DNA of 64,000 nucleotides from positions 620,001-684,000 of the forward strand of contig CAWESO010000002.1 of assembly GCA_963811775.1 (NCBI GenBank), in the 5' to 3' direction. Below the pieces are notes generated by a model that saw only the letters and a list, made by a program, of their open reading frames with translations, was not told the origin of the DNA and searched no databases. The position numbers and the translations under genes are program-made. The stretch is from Chersky-840 sp963811775. GTDB lineage: Bacteria > Actinomycetota > Acidimicrobiia > Acidimicrobiales > UBA8190. Positions 51,474 to 61,502 of this stretch are shown piece after piece; within the stretch, counting starts at the first letter, position 1, and every line of letters starts with the position of its first letter.

Positions 51474-52926
51474 GGGGCCAGTCTACCCGCCAACGCTACC
51501 GGGTGTCCAGTTCTCGATACCACGATCGTGAATGTGCGCTCCCCCACATCCAGAGCGGGCTCCACTTCTCGGGCACCGGGCTCTCGTGGGTGCTCAACGC
51601 CTACCTCCTGACCTTCGGCGGCCTGCTCATGCTCGGCGCCCGCTCGGGCGACCTGATGGGGCGGCGCCGGACCTTTCTCCTCGGGATCGGCCTGTTCTCC
51701 CTGAGCTCGCTCGTCGGCGGGTTCGCCACAGTCGGGTGGATGCTGCTCGGGGCCCGGGCCCTGCAGGGAGTGGGTGCCGCCCTGGCCGCCCCGTCCTCGC
51801 TGGCCCTCCTCACGAGCGTCTTCCCCGAGGGTCGCCAGAGGATGCGGGCGATCGGGCTGTTCACCACCGTGTCCGCTGCCGGCGGCGCCGTCGGGCTCGT
51901 GGCGGGAGGGGTGCTCACCGAGCTGGTGTCGTGGCGTTGGGTGATGTTCGTCAACGTGCCCATCGGTCTCGCCGTCTTCGTGGTGGGGCGGGCGGTGCTG
52001 AACGAGACGGAGCGGCGCCACGGCCGGTTCGACCTCGCCGGCGCAGTGACCTCGGTGCTCGGCATGACCGCCGTCGTCCTCGGCTTGGTCGAGGCGGGCA
52101 CCGCAGGCTGGGGGGATCCCCTGACGGTCGGCTCGCTCCTGACGGGAGCGGCCCTGCTCGGTGTCTTCGTCCACAACGAGTCGCGGGTGGAGGAACCCAT
52201 CCTGCCGTTGCGTCTGTTGGCCAGCAGCACCCGGACGACCGCGAACGTCTCACGAGGTCTCGTCTACGCCGGGATGTACGGGATGTTCTTCTTCCTGGGA
52301 CAGTTCTTCCAGGACGTCCAGGGGTATTCGCCCCTGCGGGCCGGGCTCAGCTTCCTTCCCGTCCCGGCGTCGGTGTTCTTGTCCTCCCAACTGGCCAGCA
52401 AGGTCCTCATCACGCGGGTCCGCCCGAAGACATTGATGCTGAGCGGGATCGCGATGGTGATCGTCAGCCTCGTGCTCTCGAGCCGCCTCCACGCCGGTGC
52501 GAGCTACCCCGAGTTCCTCGTCGCCCTCGTCCTCCTCGGGGTGGGCTCGGGAACGTCACTGGTCACGCTCACTTCGGCCTCGCTGGCCGGGGTGCAACCC
52601 CAGGACGCCGGTGCTGCGTCGGGGCTGGTCAACGTGATCCAGCAGGTCGGTGCGGCCCTGGGGTTGGCGGTCCTCGTCACGGTGTTCGGCGGTGTCGCCG
52701 GGCACGCACAGCTCGGAGCGCGTGCGTCCACGGTGGGACTGGCGCCGCGCCTGGCCATCTGCACGGTCTCGACGTCGTCTTCGGAGTCGGTGCGCTTTTT
52801 GCCCTCGTCGCCTGGGTGATGGTGGCCGTCTTGGTCCGGGTGCCTGCCCCGGCGGTCGAGCTCGACCCGTGCGACGAGGCCGAGCTTGCGGACGGCGAGG
52901 AAGTCGTATGGGGGGAGGTCGCATGA
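51467..52926 (+). pseudogene. MFS exporter of the EmrB/QacA type, 5' end lost at integrase junction and frameshifted
   Basis: The main frame encodes helices of a 14-helix drug exporter: LSWVLNAYLLTFGGLLMLGA, RSGDLMGRRRTFLLGIGLFS, VGWMLLGARALQGVGAALAA, and LVSWRWVMFVNVPIGLAVFV. The usual first helix is missing; only VLDTTIVNV remains, in another frame just upstream (51510-51536), and a missing G in GTG(G)CGCTCCC explains the shift. Near 52745 a second shift moves the last helix (LHGLDVVFGVGALFALVAWV) to another frame, ending at 52926. The beginning was probably separated by integration of the serine-integrase element. A chimeric ATG at 51467 is in frame, but the protein would lack its first helix. 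Confidence 0.8.
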
Positions 52927-52975
52927 GCGGACGACGGCTGACGGGTCCGCGCTGCTCGTCGATGTTTCGTGCGCG

Positions 52976-55900
52976 TCAGTCCGCCTGTCGACCCACCCCG
53001 ATCGCTCCATCCGGCTGGCGTGGCACGACGCGTGGCGCGTCGCGCGGAGTCTCTGTCGGCCTGACGCCGTCGAGAACGGCGAGGATCTCGTCGCCCCACC
53101 GCTCGAGACGGATCTGTCCGATGCCCTTGCACGTGGCCAGCTCCTTCAAGGTGACAGGGAACCGGACCGCGATCCCCACGAGCTCGTGGTCGTTGAGGAT
53201 CACGTAGGCGGGGACACCCTCCTGGCGCGCCAGCGCAGCACGCCACGTGCGCAGCTCCTGCTCCGCCGCCTCGGACTCGGGCGTCATCTCGCCGGTGTCC
53301 TCCGGGGCGATCAATGACACCGTGCGGCCGCCGATCGACACCTCGGATCCGAGTGCGACCCCGACGCGGGCGACCCCGACGGCGATGACGGCGTGGGTCG
53401 CCGTGACCTCGACGATGGCTCCCACGTTCCCCCGATCCTCGACGACCAGCCCTTCGACGGCACTGACCGTCGGGACGGTCGGGCCCCGCTTGTCGCGGCG
53501 GCGGGCGTCGTCCGCCCGACGTCTCCCGGCGACCGCTGCCGAGGACCCCGGTGTGTCGGGCCCGCCGCGCCGTCGCTGCTCGGCGTTCCGGCGGGCTCGG
53601 TCCATGCGCGGGTCGGACCCGGTCCGGCTGGGCCGGTCCTCGCCGGCGTGGCCCGCGGTCGGTCGGGGTCGGGTGCCGTCGAGCTCGCCCACGAACATCG
53701 ACGGGGCGTCGCCGTCGGCGAGGACGACGACCTGCGTCCGGGCCCGGGTGATGGCCACGTGGAAGACGCGGCGCTCCTCCTCTTCGTCATCACTGAGCCG
53801 GTGGGGGAAGAGCCCGTCGGAGGCGCCGTAGACGATGACGTGACCCCATTCCCGGCCTTTGACGCGATGGACCGTCGAGAGCAGCACCGCCGGTCCCGCC
53901 GCCGCCGGCCGGGCCAGCACCTCCTGCAACCACGGCTCGAAGCTGGCGGCATGGGGGTGAAGGCCGGCAACCGATTCGAGGGCGAGGAGGTCGTCGGTGT
54001 GCGTGGAGCGGTCCGCCTCGCGTCGGGACGAGTCGAGGACGTCCATGGTGTCACCGAGCCCGATCCCGGCCCTGATCGTCCGCAACGCCTCCGTGGTCGA
54101 AACCGTGCACGCCTTGACCACGGCGTCGATGTCGTCGGCATAGCGCTCCACCTTCGGGACGTCGCGTCCCGAGAGTCGTGCCGCCAACCGGCGGATCTCC
54201 GCCGTCGAGGTGGTGGCGTGCTTCGTGATCATCTCCACGACCATGGGGGCGATGCCGCGCGACGGGCGCCGGATCGTCTCGGCGATGTCCTGGCGCCGGA
54301 TCCGGCCGGGATCGGCCCCGATCCGGAGGTAGGCGAAGGCGGTGCGGATGCCGGTGCGCTGCAGGACCCTGGCGGTGAGCGGCGTCGTGCATGCCACGCC
54401 ACCTTCCGCGCACGCCACCTGGACCGGCAGCAGCGCCGAGTTGACGCGGGCCAGGACGGCGATGTCGCCGACGTCCACCCCGGCGTCGCGCCAGGCCGTG
54501 ACCGTCTGCACGGTGACCGAGGCGAGGCCCTGCGCCGGTGCGTGCAGCACGGCGACCGGTCCGCGGCCGGCCAGAGGCCCGGGCCCCACCCAGCTCGCGT
54601 CGACCCGGCCTTCGGGCGTGCGCAGGGTCTTTTCCAAGCGCCGGTGGTTGTACGAGAGAAGGTGCCGGGCCGCCCCGACGACCGCCGGTGGGCTTCGGTA
54701 ATTGACCTCGAGGTGATGGTCGGTCGCCCCGGGGAAGTAGCGGGGAAAGTCGATGAGGAACTCGGGGACCGCACCGGCGTAGCCGTAGATGACCTGGTCG
54801 TCGTCACCGACGGCGAAGCAGTCGTAGGCCGGTGCCGACAGGAGTCGGATGAGAAGGAGGTGGGCCGGGTTGAGGTCCTGGAACTCGTCGACGAGCAGGT
54901 GGCGGCACGTGGCCTGCGCGCGACGTCGGGCATCGGAGTCGGTGAGGAGGATCTCGATGGCGAGGTAGATCTGCTCGTCGAAGTCCACCGCTCCCGCATC
55001 CGTCAATGCCCGGCGATAGTCGTCGAACCGCTGCGCCACACCGGCCGCGTCCGAGATGGACTGCTCGACGACCGCCGGTGCCGTGAGCCCGAGCCGGATG
55101 ACCGACAGGGCGTCGATGTAGGGCGCCACGGTGTCGGCGTTGGCCTGGTGCCGGATCTCGAACACGGCTTCGAGCAGGGCCCGCACCTCGGGCTCCTCGA
55201 TGACGCGGAGTCTCCCCGCTGGTCCGAACCGGTTGCAGATCCACAGCCCGATGCTGTTGAGGGTACGGATGTTGGGCCCTTCCGACGTGAGCAGGTCCGA
55301 GCAGCGCTCCTTCATCTGCTCGGCTGCTTTGGTGTTGAAGGCCAGGGCGGTGACGGTCTTTCGAGACAGGCCCCGGTCGGACACGAGGTGGCGGAGGCGT
55401 TCGGTCAGCACCCTGGTCTTGCCCGAGCCGGCCGGGGCGATCACGCGGGCCGCCCCCTGGGCGTGATCCACGGCGGCCCGTTGGTCGGGGGCGAGGTCAG
55501 CCGAGGACATGGATCCACCGGTCATGCGGGGCGAGCCGGCTTCGACGTTCCACCGGTGCACCACCCGCGCACCCGATCCGACGGGGGACGGCCCGGCCGG
55601 CCCGCCGTCGACAGAGACCGGTGTGCCGTCAGCCAGCATGATGTCGGCCGGCCCTCCTTCGACCACGCCCTCGTCGGCCAAGAGGCGGGCGGCCCGGCGC
55701 CCGTGCCACCACACGGGGTCGCCGTAACGGGCGTCGTAGGTGTTGGCCCACACCAGGAAGTGCAGGCGCTCGAGCGTGAACTCGAAACTCGGATCGAGCG
55801 CATGGACCGGACCGTCGAATCGCTGCGGAGCGCGCAAGGTGCCCGGGTCGACGGCGAGCTCGACGACCACCGGTCCGCGTTCGAGCCAGAGCTTGTGCAA

Positions 55901-56044
55901 GACGTCGACCGTGGGACCCGGGTCGTCCATCTCGGCCTCACCGACGACGACTCGAGGGCACGCCGACCACGGTGGGGGCACATCGCCGCCGGGGAGGACG
56001 ACGACACCCCGGCCGAGCTCGGTCGGTCCAGGGGAGGCCATCAC
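52976..56044 (-). CDS. UvrD/PcrA-like DNA helicase with N-terminal extension and C-terminal HRDC domain
   Basis: 1022 residues. About 180 N-terminal residues (VWANTYDARYGDPVWWHGRR) precede the helicase. Helicase motifs: Q-motif DLAPDQRAAVDHAQGAARVI, Walker A APAGSGKTRVLTERLRHLVS, motif II HLLVDEFQDLNPAHLLLIRL, motif III AVGDDDQVIYGYAGA, motif IV HLEVNYRSPPAVV, motif V LLSTVHRVKGREWGHVIVYG, motif VI EEERRVFHVAITRARTQVVV. The C-terminus has a HRDC domain (LRTWRAALARQEGVPAYVIL, LATCKGIGQIRLERWGDEIL). SF1A helicases unwind 3' to 5' in repair. The start is GTG 56044 or ATG 56041. It stands divergent from the small gene at 56198. Confidence 0.92.
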   Translation of the reverse strand: MMASPGPTELGRGVVVLPGGDVPPPWSACPRVVVGEAEMDDPGPTVDVLHKLWLERGPVVVELAVDPGTLRAPQRFDGPVHALDPSFEFTLERLHFLVWANTYDARYGDPVWWHGRRAARLLADEGVVEGGPADIMLADGTPVSVDGGPAGPSPVGSGARVVHRWNVEAGSPRMTGGSMSSADLAPDQRAAVDHAQGAARVIAPAGSGKTRVLTERLRHLVSDRGLSRKTVTALAFNTKAAEQMKERCSDLLTSEGPNIRTLNSIGLWICNRFGPAGRLRVIEEPEVRALLEAVFEIRHQANADTVAPYIDALSVIRLGLTAPAVVEQSISDAAGVAQRFDDYRRALTDAGAVDFDEQIYLAIEILLTDSDARRRAQATCRHLLVDEFQDLNPAHLLLIRLLSAPAYDCFAVGDDDQVIYGYAGAVPEFLIDFPRYFPGATDHHLEVNYRSPPAVVGAARHLLSYNHRRLEKTLRTPEGRVDASWVGPGPLAGRGPVAVLHAPAQGLASVTVQTVTAWRDAGVDVGDIAVLARVNSALLPVQVACAEGGVACTTPLTARVLQRTGIRTAFAYLRIGADPGRIRRQDIAETIRRPSRGIAPMVVEMITKHATTSTAEIRRLAARLSGRDVPKVERYADDIDAVVKACTVSTTEALRTIRAGIGLGDTMDVLDSSRREADRSTHTDDLLALESVAGLHPHAASFEPWLQEVLARPAAAGPAVLLSTVHRVKGREWGHVIVYGASDGLFPHRLSDDEEEERRVFHVAITRARTQVVVLADGDAPSMFVGELDGTRPRPTAGHAGEDRPSRTGSDPRMDRARRNAEQRRRGGPDTPGSSAAVAGRRRADDARRRDKRGPTVPTVSAVEGLVVEDRGNVGAIVEVTATHAVIAVGVARVGVALGSEVSIGGRTVSLIAPEDTGEMTPESEAAEQELRTWRAALARQEGVPAYVILNDHELVGIAVRFPVTLKELATCKGIGQIRLERWGDEILAVLDGVRPTETPRDAPRVVPRQPDGAIGVGRQAD

Positions 56045-56197
56045 GACACGGTAGTGACGGGGTGTGCACCGGCCGAACCGGCTCCCCGGGCCCGTGTCGA
56101 TGAGCCGCCCGTCGAGGCCGGCGACGGCGGCCCCGTTGCCCGAGAAGTTCGTCGTGCCCTCTGATACCTTCTGAATGACTTTTTGGGGAGGTCATCC

Positions 56198-56488
56198 ATG
56201 GCGGACAAAGTCTTTCCCGGTGTCACCCCGGCCGTCTGGGCTTGCGTCCAGACCACCAGCTCCAAGGAGCACGGCACTGTCTATGTGCCGCCCGCGCCAA
56301 GCAACTCGGGCAGGGCGACGACGCAATACAAGATCTTCTTCTTGAAGTACGACATCATCCTCACCTACGAGTACGACGGGTCGAACAACCTGTCGTACAC
56401 GGTCGTCGAGATACAGGGGCCGGCCACCGAATCGGAGGTCTGGGGCGGGATTGGCCAGACCATTTCCGGTTGCGGCGGGCCCGGCTGA
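56198..56488 (+). CDS. Small hypothetical protein upstream of cyclase/ATPase gene
   Basis: 96 residues from the ATG at 56198, preceded by GGGGAGGTC. It starts MADKVFPGVTPAVWACVQTT and continues GTVYVPPAPSNSGRATTQYK, IFFLKYDIILTYEYDGSNNL and SYTVVEIQGPATESEVWGGI. The alternation of strands suggests a small beta barrel. No signal peptide or family recognised. It ends 36 bases before the cyclase gene on the same strand, so co-expression is possible. Confidence 0.65.
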   Translation: MADKVFPGVTPAVWACVQTTSSKEHGTVYVPPAPSNSGRATTQYKIFFLKYDIILTYEYDGSNNLSYTVVEIQGPATESEVWGGIGQTISGCGGPG

Positions 56489-56524
56489 GCACAGCCCGCC
56501 CGGGGTTGTGGCGGGACAGCGACG

Positions 56525-59500
56525 GTGAGCAGCGTCGCAGCGGTGTCGGTCATGTTCACCGACCTGGTGGACTCCACCGCCATCTTGTCGAAGCTCGGGC
56601 CCGACGGTGGTGAGGCCCTCCGGCGGACGCACTTCGGGCTGCTGCGCGACGTCGTGGTCCGGACCGAGGGTGTCGAGGTCAAGAACCTCGGCGACGGCCT
56701 CATGGTGGTGTTCCACAGCCCGAGCGCGGCGCTGCGATGTGCGGGCGCCATGCAGCGGGCGCTTCAGGCGCACAACCGCGACGCGACCGAGCCGCTCAAC
56801 GTCCGCATCGGCGTCAGCCACGGGGAAGCGGAGTTGGCCGAAGGCGACTACTTCGGCGCGCCGGTGGTGGAGGCGGCCCGCCTGTGCGGCCGCGCCGGGG
56901 GCGGGCAGGTCCTGACCACAGGTCTGGTGCGGACTCTCGTCGAGCAGCGCGACGACCTCGTCTTCATCTCCCTCGGGGACCTGGAACTGAAAGGCATCCC
57001 GAACCCTGTGCCGGGTTATCTCTTTGACTGGACGGTCGGTCCCGAGCCCACCGCGCTCGACGAGCGGGACGAGGGTGTGAGCCCGTTGCCACCTCGTCTC
57101 GACCAGACATGGCCGTTCTCGTTCTCCGGGCGGTCGGCCGAACGCGAACTGCTGGCCACCGCCTTCAAGTCGGCGGCGGTCGAGGGCACCCGCCGAGTCG
57201 TCCTCGTGTCGGGAGAGCCGGGTATCGGCAAGACGCGGCTGGTGGCTCAGGGTGCCGGTGACGTGCACCGAGCGGGCGGCTATGTCCTCTATGGGCGATG
57301 CGACCCCGACCTCGGGACGGCCTACCAGCCGTTCGTCGAAGCGCTCGGTCATCTCATCGAGCATGCGCCACGCAAGGTGGTCGCCGGGCACATCGATCGC
57401 CACGGGGGGGAGCTCCAGCGCCTGCTCCCCGGCCTCAGCCGCTCCTTCCCCGGACTCCCCGGGCCGCAGTCCGCCGACCCCGAGCTCGAACGGCACCTGC
57501 TGTTCGCGGCGACATGCTCCTTGCTGTCGGCGGCGTCGGAGCACGCGCCGGTGATGCTCGTCCTCGACGACCTCCACTGGGCCGATCCCGCCACGCTGTT
57601 GCTCCTCAAGTACGTCGTGGCCGAGTCCACGGCGGCCCGCCTGCTGATCGTGGCCACATTCCGGGAGGACGAGCTCTCCGGCGATCATCCGTTGCGCCCG
57701 CTGCTCACCGACTTCTACCGCGAGGCGGGAGTGGAGCGGCTGACGCTCGGGGGCCTCGACGACGGTGAGCTCCTGGCCCTGATGGAGGACGCGGCGGGGA
57801 ACCCACTGGGGCCTGACGGCGAGGAGCTCGCCCGCACCATCTGTCGCGAGACCGACGGCAACGTCTTCTTTGCCATCGAGATCTTCCGCCACCTGGCCGA
57901 GACGGGAGCGGTCGAGCTGATCGACGGGAAGTGGTTGCTGCAGTCCAACGTCGAGATCCAGCTGCCCCAGAGCGTGCGAGACGTCGTCGGGCTGCGCGTG
58001 GCGCGTCTCGGCGAACGAGTCCGCCAGGCCCTGCGGACCGCGGCGGTGATCGGACGGGAATTCGACCTCGAGCTGCTGGCCGTGACCGACGGAACCGACG
58101 AGGACGAGCTCATCGACCTCCTCGAGGCAGCCGTCGGCGCCGAGCTGCTCGACGTCGTGCCGCGCGCTGCCGACCGGTTCAGCTTCGCCCACGCTCTCAT
58201 CGAGCACACGCTGTACGAGGAGATCACCCCCAGTCGTCGCCAGCGCATCCATCGGCGGGTGGCCGAGGCGCTCGAACAGGTGTGCGGCCCCGACCCCGGC
58301 GACCGCCTGGCCGAGCTCGCCTACCACTGGGCCGAGGCCAACCGAGCCGCGGAACAGGCCATCGCCTACGCGGAGCGTGCCGGGCTCCATGCCCTGACGC
58401 AGCTGGCGCCCCAGGAGGCCATGCGATGGTTCGAACGGGCACTGGCGCTCATGGCACCCGCCGACGATCAGCAACGATGCCGGCTGCTCATCGGGCTCGG
58501 CGACGCCCAGCGCCAGGCGGGTGACGCGGCTCATCGCGAGACCCTGCTCGATGCCTCGCGCCTGGCCGAGAAGCTCGGCCACACGGATCTGCTCGTCCGG
58601 GCCGTCCTCGCCAACAGCCGGGGGATCGTCAGCGCCCCCGGCGAGCGCGACGCCGAGCGCGTGGCGATGCTCGAGGCAGCCCGGCGGCGCATGAGCGACA
58701 CAGACAGCCACAGTCTGGCGCTCGTCCTCGCCCATCTCGCCCTGGAGGTGGCCGAGACCGACCGGGAGCGCTCGACCCGTCTCGCCGACGACGCCACGGC
58801 CATCGCCAGGAGGATCGGCGAGCCGGCCACCTTGGCCCGCGTGCTCAACCTGGTGAACGGCGCCCTGCTCGCTCCCGACACGCTCGACCTGCGGCTGGCC
58901 ACCTCCGCCGAGAGCGTGAGCCTGAGCGACGATGTCGGAGACCCTGCGCTCCGCTGGCACGCGGCGTTGAACCGGTACCTCGCCGTGATGGAGGTCGGCG
59001 ACGTCGCCGAGGCCGATCGACACCTCACCGTCATGGAAGACATCGCGACCCGGATCGGCCAGGGGTTCTACGGCTGGTACTCCATGTTCGTGCGGGTGGG
59101 CCGCATGCTCCTCACCGGGCGCCTGGCCGAGTCCGAACCCATCGCCGACAGAGCCCTCGACGTCGGGACGCGTACCGGGCAACCCGACGCCTTCTTGTAC
59201 TACGGCGCCTGTCTCTTCCAACTGCGGCGCGAGCAGGGACGTGTCGCCGAGCTCGTCGAGCTGCTCGAGCAGACGATGGAGGCGTCACCGGGGCTCCACG
59301 TGGTGCGCGCCGCACTCATGGTCATCTACTGCGACGTCCAGCGCGAGGCCGATGCCGCTCGGCTGTTCGAGATCGACGCCGCCGACGGGTTCGCATTGCT
59401 GCCCCGCGACGCGTCGTGGATCGCGGCCGTTGCCGACCTCGGCGAGGTGGCGGCCCACCTCGGTGACGTCGCTCGCGCCGCGCTCGTCCTCGAACTGCTC

Positions 59501-59839
59501 AGCCCCTACGCCGGCCGACTCGTGTGCGCCGGCCCCATGTGCGAAGGCCCGATCGAGTTCTACCTGGGGTTGGTCACCGCGGCGATAGGGCGTATCGACG
59601 ACGCCGCCGCGCTTTTCAGCTCGGCCATCGCCACCTGCGATCGGATCGGGGCCCCGTTCTGGCGAGCGCGGGCCATGCTCGAGCTGGCCGAGGTCACCCG
59701 GGCCGGTGGCGCCGATCCCGATGAGTGGCGGGGCGTGCTCACCGACGCCGTGGCGGTCGCCACCGACATCGGGGCGGCCGGGATCGAGCAGCGCGCCCGG
59801 GAGATGCTCGACGAGTCACGACCGGCATTCGACCAATAA
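56525..59839 (+). CDS. Class III adenylate/guanylate cyclase fused to AAA ATPase and TPR domains
   Basis: 1104 residues from a GTG at 56525. The cyclase domain has VSVMFTDLVDSTAILSKLGP with the first metal Asp, KNLGDGLMVVFHSPSAALRC with the second Asp, and HGEAELAEGDYFGAPVVEAA. A signal-transduction ATPase follows: Walker A LVSGEPGIGKTRLVAQGAGD, Walker B VMLVLDDLHWADPATLLLLK, and sensor ATFREDELSGDHPLRPLLTD. The C-terminal half is TPR-like helices (FERALALMAPADDQQRCRLL, LLDASRLAEKLGHTDLLVRA). Actinobacteria encode many such fusions, which are thought to couple cAMP synthesis to a regulatory ATPase; effectors are not identified. No DNA-binding domain follows. Confidence 0.9.
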   Translation: MSSVAAVSVMFTDLVDSTAILSKLGPDGGEALRRTHFGLLRDVVVRTEGVEVKNLGDGLMVVFHSPSAALRCAGAMQRALQAHNRDATEPLNVRIGVSHGEAELAEGDYFGAPVVEAARLCGRAGGGQVLTTGLVRTLVEQRDDLVFISLGDLELKGIPNPVPGYLFDWTVGPEPTALDERDEGVSPLPPRLDQTWPFSFSGRSAERELLATAFKSAAVEGTRRVVLVSGEPGIGKTRLVAQGAGDVHRAGGYVLYGRCDPDLGTAYQPFVEALGHLIEHAPRKVVAGHIDRHGGELQRLLPGLSRSFPGLPGPQSADPELERHLLFAATCSLLSAASEHAPVMLVLDDLHWADPATLLLLKYVVAESTAARLLIVATFREDELSGDHPLRPLLTDFYREAGVERLTLGGLDDGELLALMEDAAGNPLGPDGEELARTICRETDGNVFFAIEIFRHLAETGAVELIDGKWLLQSNVEIQLPQSVRDVVGLRVARLGERVRQALRTAAVIGREFDLELLAVTDGTDEDELIDLLEAAVGAELLDVVPRAADRFSFAHALIEHTLYEEITPSRRQRIHRRVAEALEQVCGPDPGDRLAELAYHWAEANRAAEQAIAYAERAGLHALTQLAPQEAMRWFERALALMAPADDQQRCRLLIGLGDAQRQAGDAAHRETLLDASRLAEKLGHTDLLVRAVLANSRGIVSAPGERDAERVAMLEAARRRMSDTDSHSLALVLAHLALEVAETDRERSTRLADDATAIARRIGEPATLARVLNLVNGALLAPDTLDLRLATSAESVSLSDDVGDPALRWHAALNRYLAVMEVGDVAEADRHLTVMEDIATRIGQGFYGWYSMFVRVGRMLLTGRLAESEPIADRALDVGTRTGQPDAFLYYGACLFQLRREQGRVAELVELLEQTMEASPGLHVVRAALMVIYCDVQREADAARLFEIDAADGFALLPRDASWIAAVADLGEVAAHLGDVARAALVLELLSPYAGRLVCAGPMCEGPIEFYLGLVTAAIGRIDDAAALFSSAIATCDRIGAPFWRARAMLELAEVTRAGGADPDEWRGVLTDAVAVATDIGAAGIEQRAREMLDESRPAFDQ

Positions 59840-59888
59840 CGACGACATCAACAACCACGAGTGGCCCGGGAGGGTCTGAGGAGGTCCG

Positions 59889-61502
59889 GTGGATAGACAG
59901 ACGATCTGTGTCGTGGGTGGGGGAGCGACGGGCGCGGCGTTGTTGTGGTGCCTGAGCCAGGATGCCGGCGCACGGGAACGGTACGACGTCACGCTCATCC
60001 ATGACGCCCCGACGCTCGGCGGCCATTCCTATACCGTCGACGTCGAGTGGAACGGGGCGACGATCCCGGTCGATCTCGGTGTCCAGCTGATCTCCCCCAT
60101 GGTGTACCCCAACGTCCGGGTCATGCTGGCCCGGCCCGAATTCAGCGAACGCGTCCCGATGACCGACTTCGACGACCTCCGGGTGGCGTGCGCCTTCCCC
60201 GACGCCGAGGGTCAGCCTCGCAACTGGGGCAACTTCCCCGCCTACCAGAGCGGGCCCCTCTTCACCATGTACAACGACAAGGTGGCCGCCGACTCCGAGC
60301 GCTTCCGCCACTTCATGGAGATCGGTGCGTTCGAGGGTTGGTTCAGCAAGTCGCTCAAGGAGTACTTCGCCAAACACGGGTCGGAGTACGAGGATGAGCA
60401 GTACTTCGTCCACTACTTCCTGTGGCCGTACCTGAGCATCATCAACGGCTACGGCGCCGCGCTGATGGGTGAGACGACGGTCGGGGACCTCATCCCCTTC
60501 TTCGCCAAGATCCCGTTGCTGCCCGGGCCTCTCGGCAGCGTGTCCGTTCCGGGGAAGGGCTGGCAACGTTTCACCTTCGGCGCGTCCACCTGGGTGCAGG
60601 CCATGGCCTCGGTGGCCCAGAGCCTGTCCACCCCCAACGTCATCACCAACAGCACGGTCACCGCCGTCCACACCGACACCGATCCCGCCCATGCCGTGCA
60701 CGTCACCTGGACCGGGACCGACGGCTCGCCGCACACCGGCACTTTCGACAAAGTCGTGCTGACCACGGACATGCACACCAATGCCACACTGCTGAACAAC
60801 CCCGAGAACGCCTTCTACTGGGACTCGCTCTACAAGGACCACATCGCCCAAAGCCTCTGGCCCCTCCAGCCCGGCGCCTGCTACATCCACAGCGATCCCA
60901 GCGTGCTCTCGCCCCACCTGAGCCCGCTCCAGGACGAGGTGCTGCAGTTCACCGCGTACTGGTACGGCTCGGATTCGTACCCCTACTACGACATGTACAA
61001 GTCCTTCACGACGTACATCCAGGCCAACCTTCTCGCCAATCCGAGCGCGAAGGGTCTCTACAACACCATGTACGGCTACATCCCCGAGCCCGGCGTGGAC
61101 AAGGTGCCCGACCCGTCGACCGTGATCTTCCACGAGGACTGGACCCATGGCCATTTCGCGCCGTCGTTCCAGGTTCCGGCCAAGAAGAGCCTGTACCTGG
61201 CCCAGGCGCCGGGCTTGACCCAGAGCTTCCCGGGCCAGCAGCCCACCAACGTCTACTTCGCCGGGAACAACACGACCTACGACTCCGAGGAGGGCGCCCT
61301 GGAGGCGGCGATGATCATCGCCGACTACGCGTTCGGGGTGGACTACCCACTGGCGGGGGGCAGCATCCTGCACCCCTCGATGGCACTGAGCCACGAGCTG
61401 GCCGCGTTCCTCTACAAGACCTTCTACACCAAGGTCATGTTTCCCGGGGCCGACGCCACCGGCCCCCTGTCCGAAGCGTGGTACCTGCTTGGGGGCCACT
61501 GA
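59889..61502 (+). CDS. FAD-dependent amine-oxidase-like protein (NAD(P)-binding)
   Basis: 537 residues from the GTG at 59889, with GAGGAGG upstream. The dinucleotide motif is TICVVGGGATGAALLWCLSQ, followed by TLIHDAPTLGGHSYTVDVEW with the Glu/Asp-type end of the FAD fold and GG of the second motif. The C-terminus has NVYFAGNNTTYDSEEGALEA with the last FAD contact and AMIIADYAFG. Between are substrate-domain segments (YFLWPYLSIINGYGAALMGE). It resembles the NAD(P)/FAD-dependent oxidoreductases found near lipid and cyclopropane-fatty-acid genes. Its substrate is unknown. It follows the cyclase gene by 49 bases. Confidence 0.85.
   Translation: MDRQTICVVGGGATGAALLWCLSQDAGARERYDVTLIHDAPTLGGHSYTVDVEWNGATIPVDLGVQLISPMVYPNVRVMLARPEFSERVPMTDFDDLRVACAFPDAEGQPRNWGNFPAYQSGPLFTMYNDKVAADSERFRHFMEIGAFEGWFSKSLKEYFAKHGSEYEDEQYFVHYFLWPYLSIINGYGAALMGETTVGDLIPFFAKIPLLPGPLGSVSVPGKGWQRFTFGASTWVQAMASVAQSLSTPNVITNSTVTAVHTDTDPAHAVHVTWTGTDGSPHTGTFDKVVLTTDMHTNATLLNNPENAFYWDSLYKDHIAQSLWPLQPGACYIHSDPSVLSPHLSPLQDEVLQFTAYWYGSDSYPYYDMYKSFTTYIQANLLANPSAKGLYNTMYGYIPEPGVDKVPDPSTVIFHEDWTHGHFAPSFQVPAKKSLYLAQAPGLTQSFPGQQPTNVYFAGNNTTYDSEEGALEAAMIIADYAFGVDYPLAGGSILHPSMALSHELAAFLYKTFYTKVMFPGADATGPLSEAWYLLGGH

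Noticed and set aside
53393..56164. Plus-strand open frame of 923 codons
   Set aside because: Antisense to the UvrD-like helicase gene; no domain similarity.
56192..59221. Minus-strand open frame of 1009 codons
   Set aside because: Antisense to the cyclase/ATPase gene and without recognisable domains.
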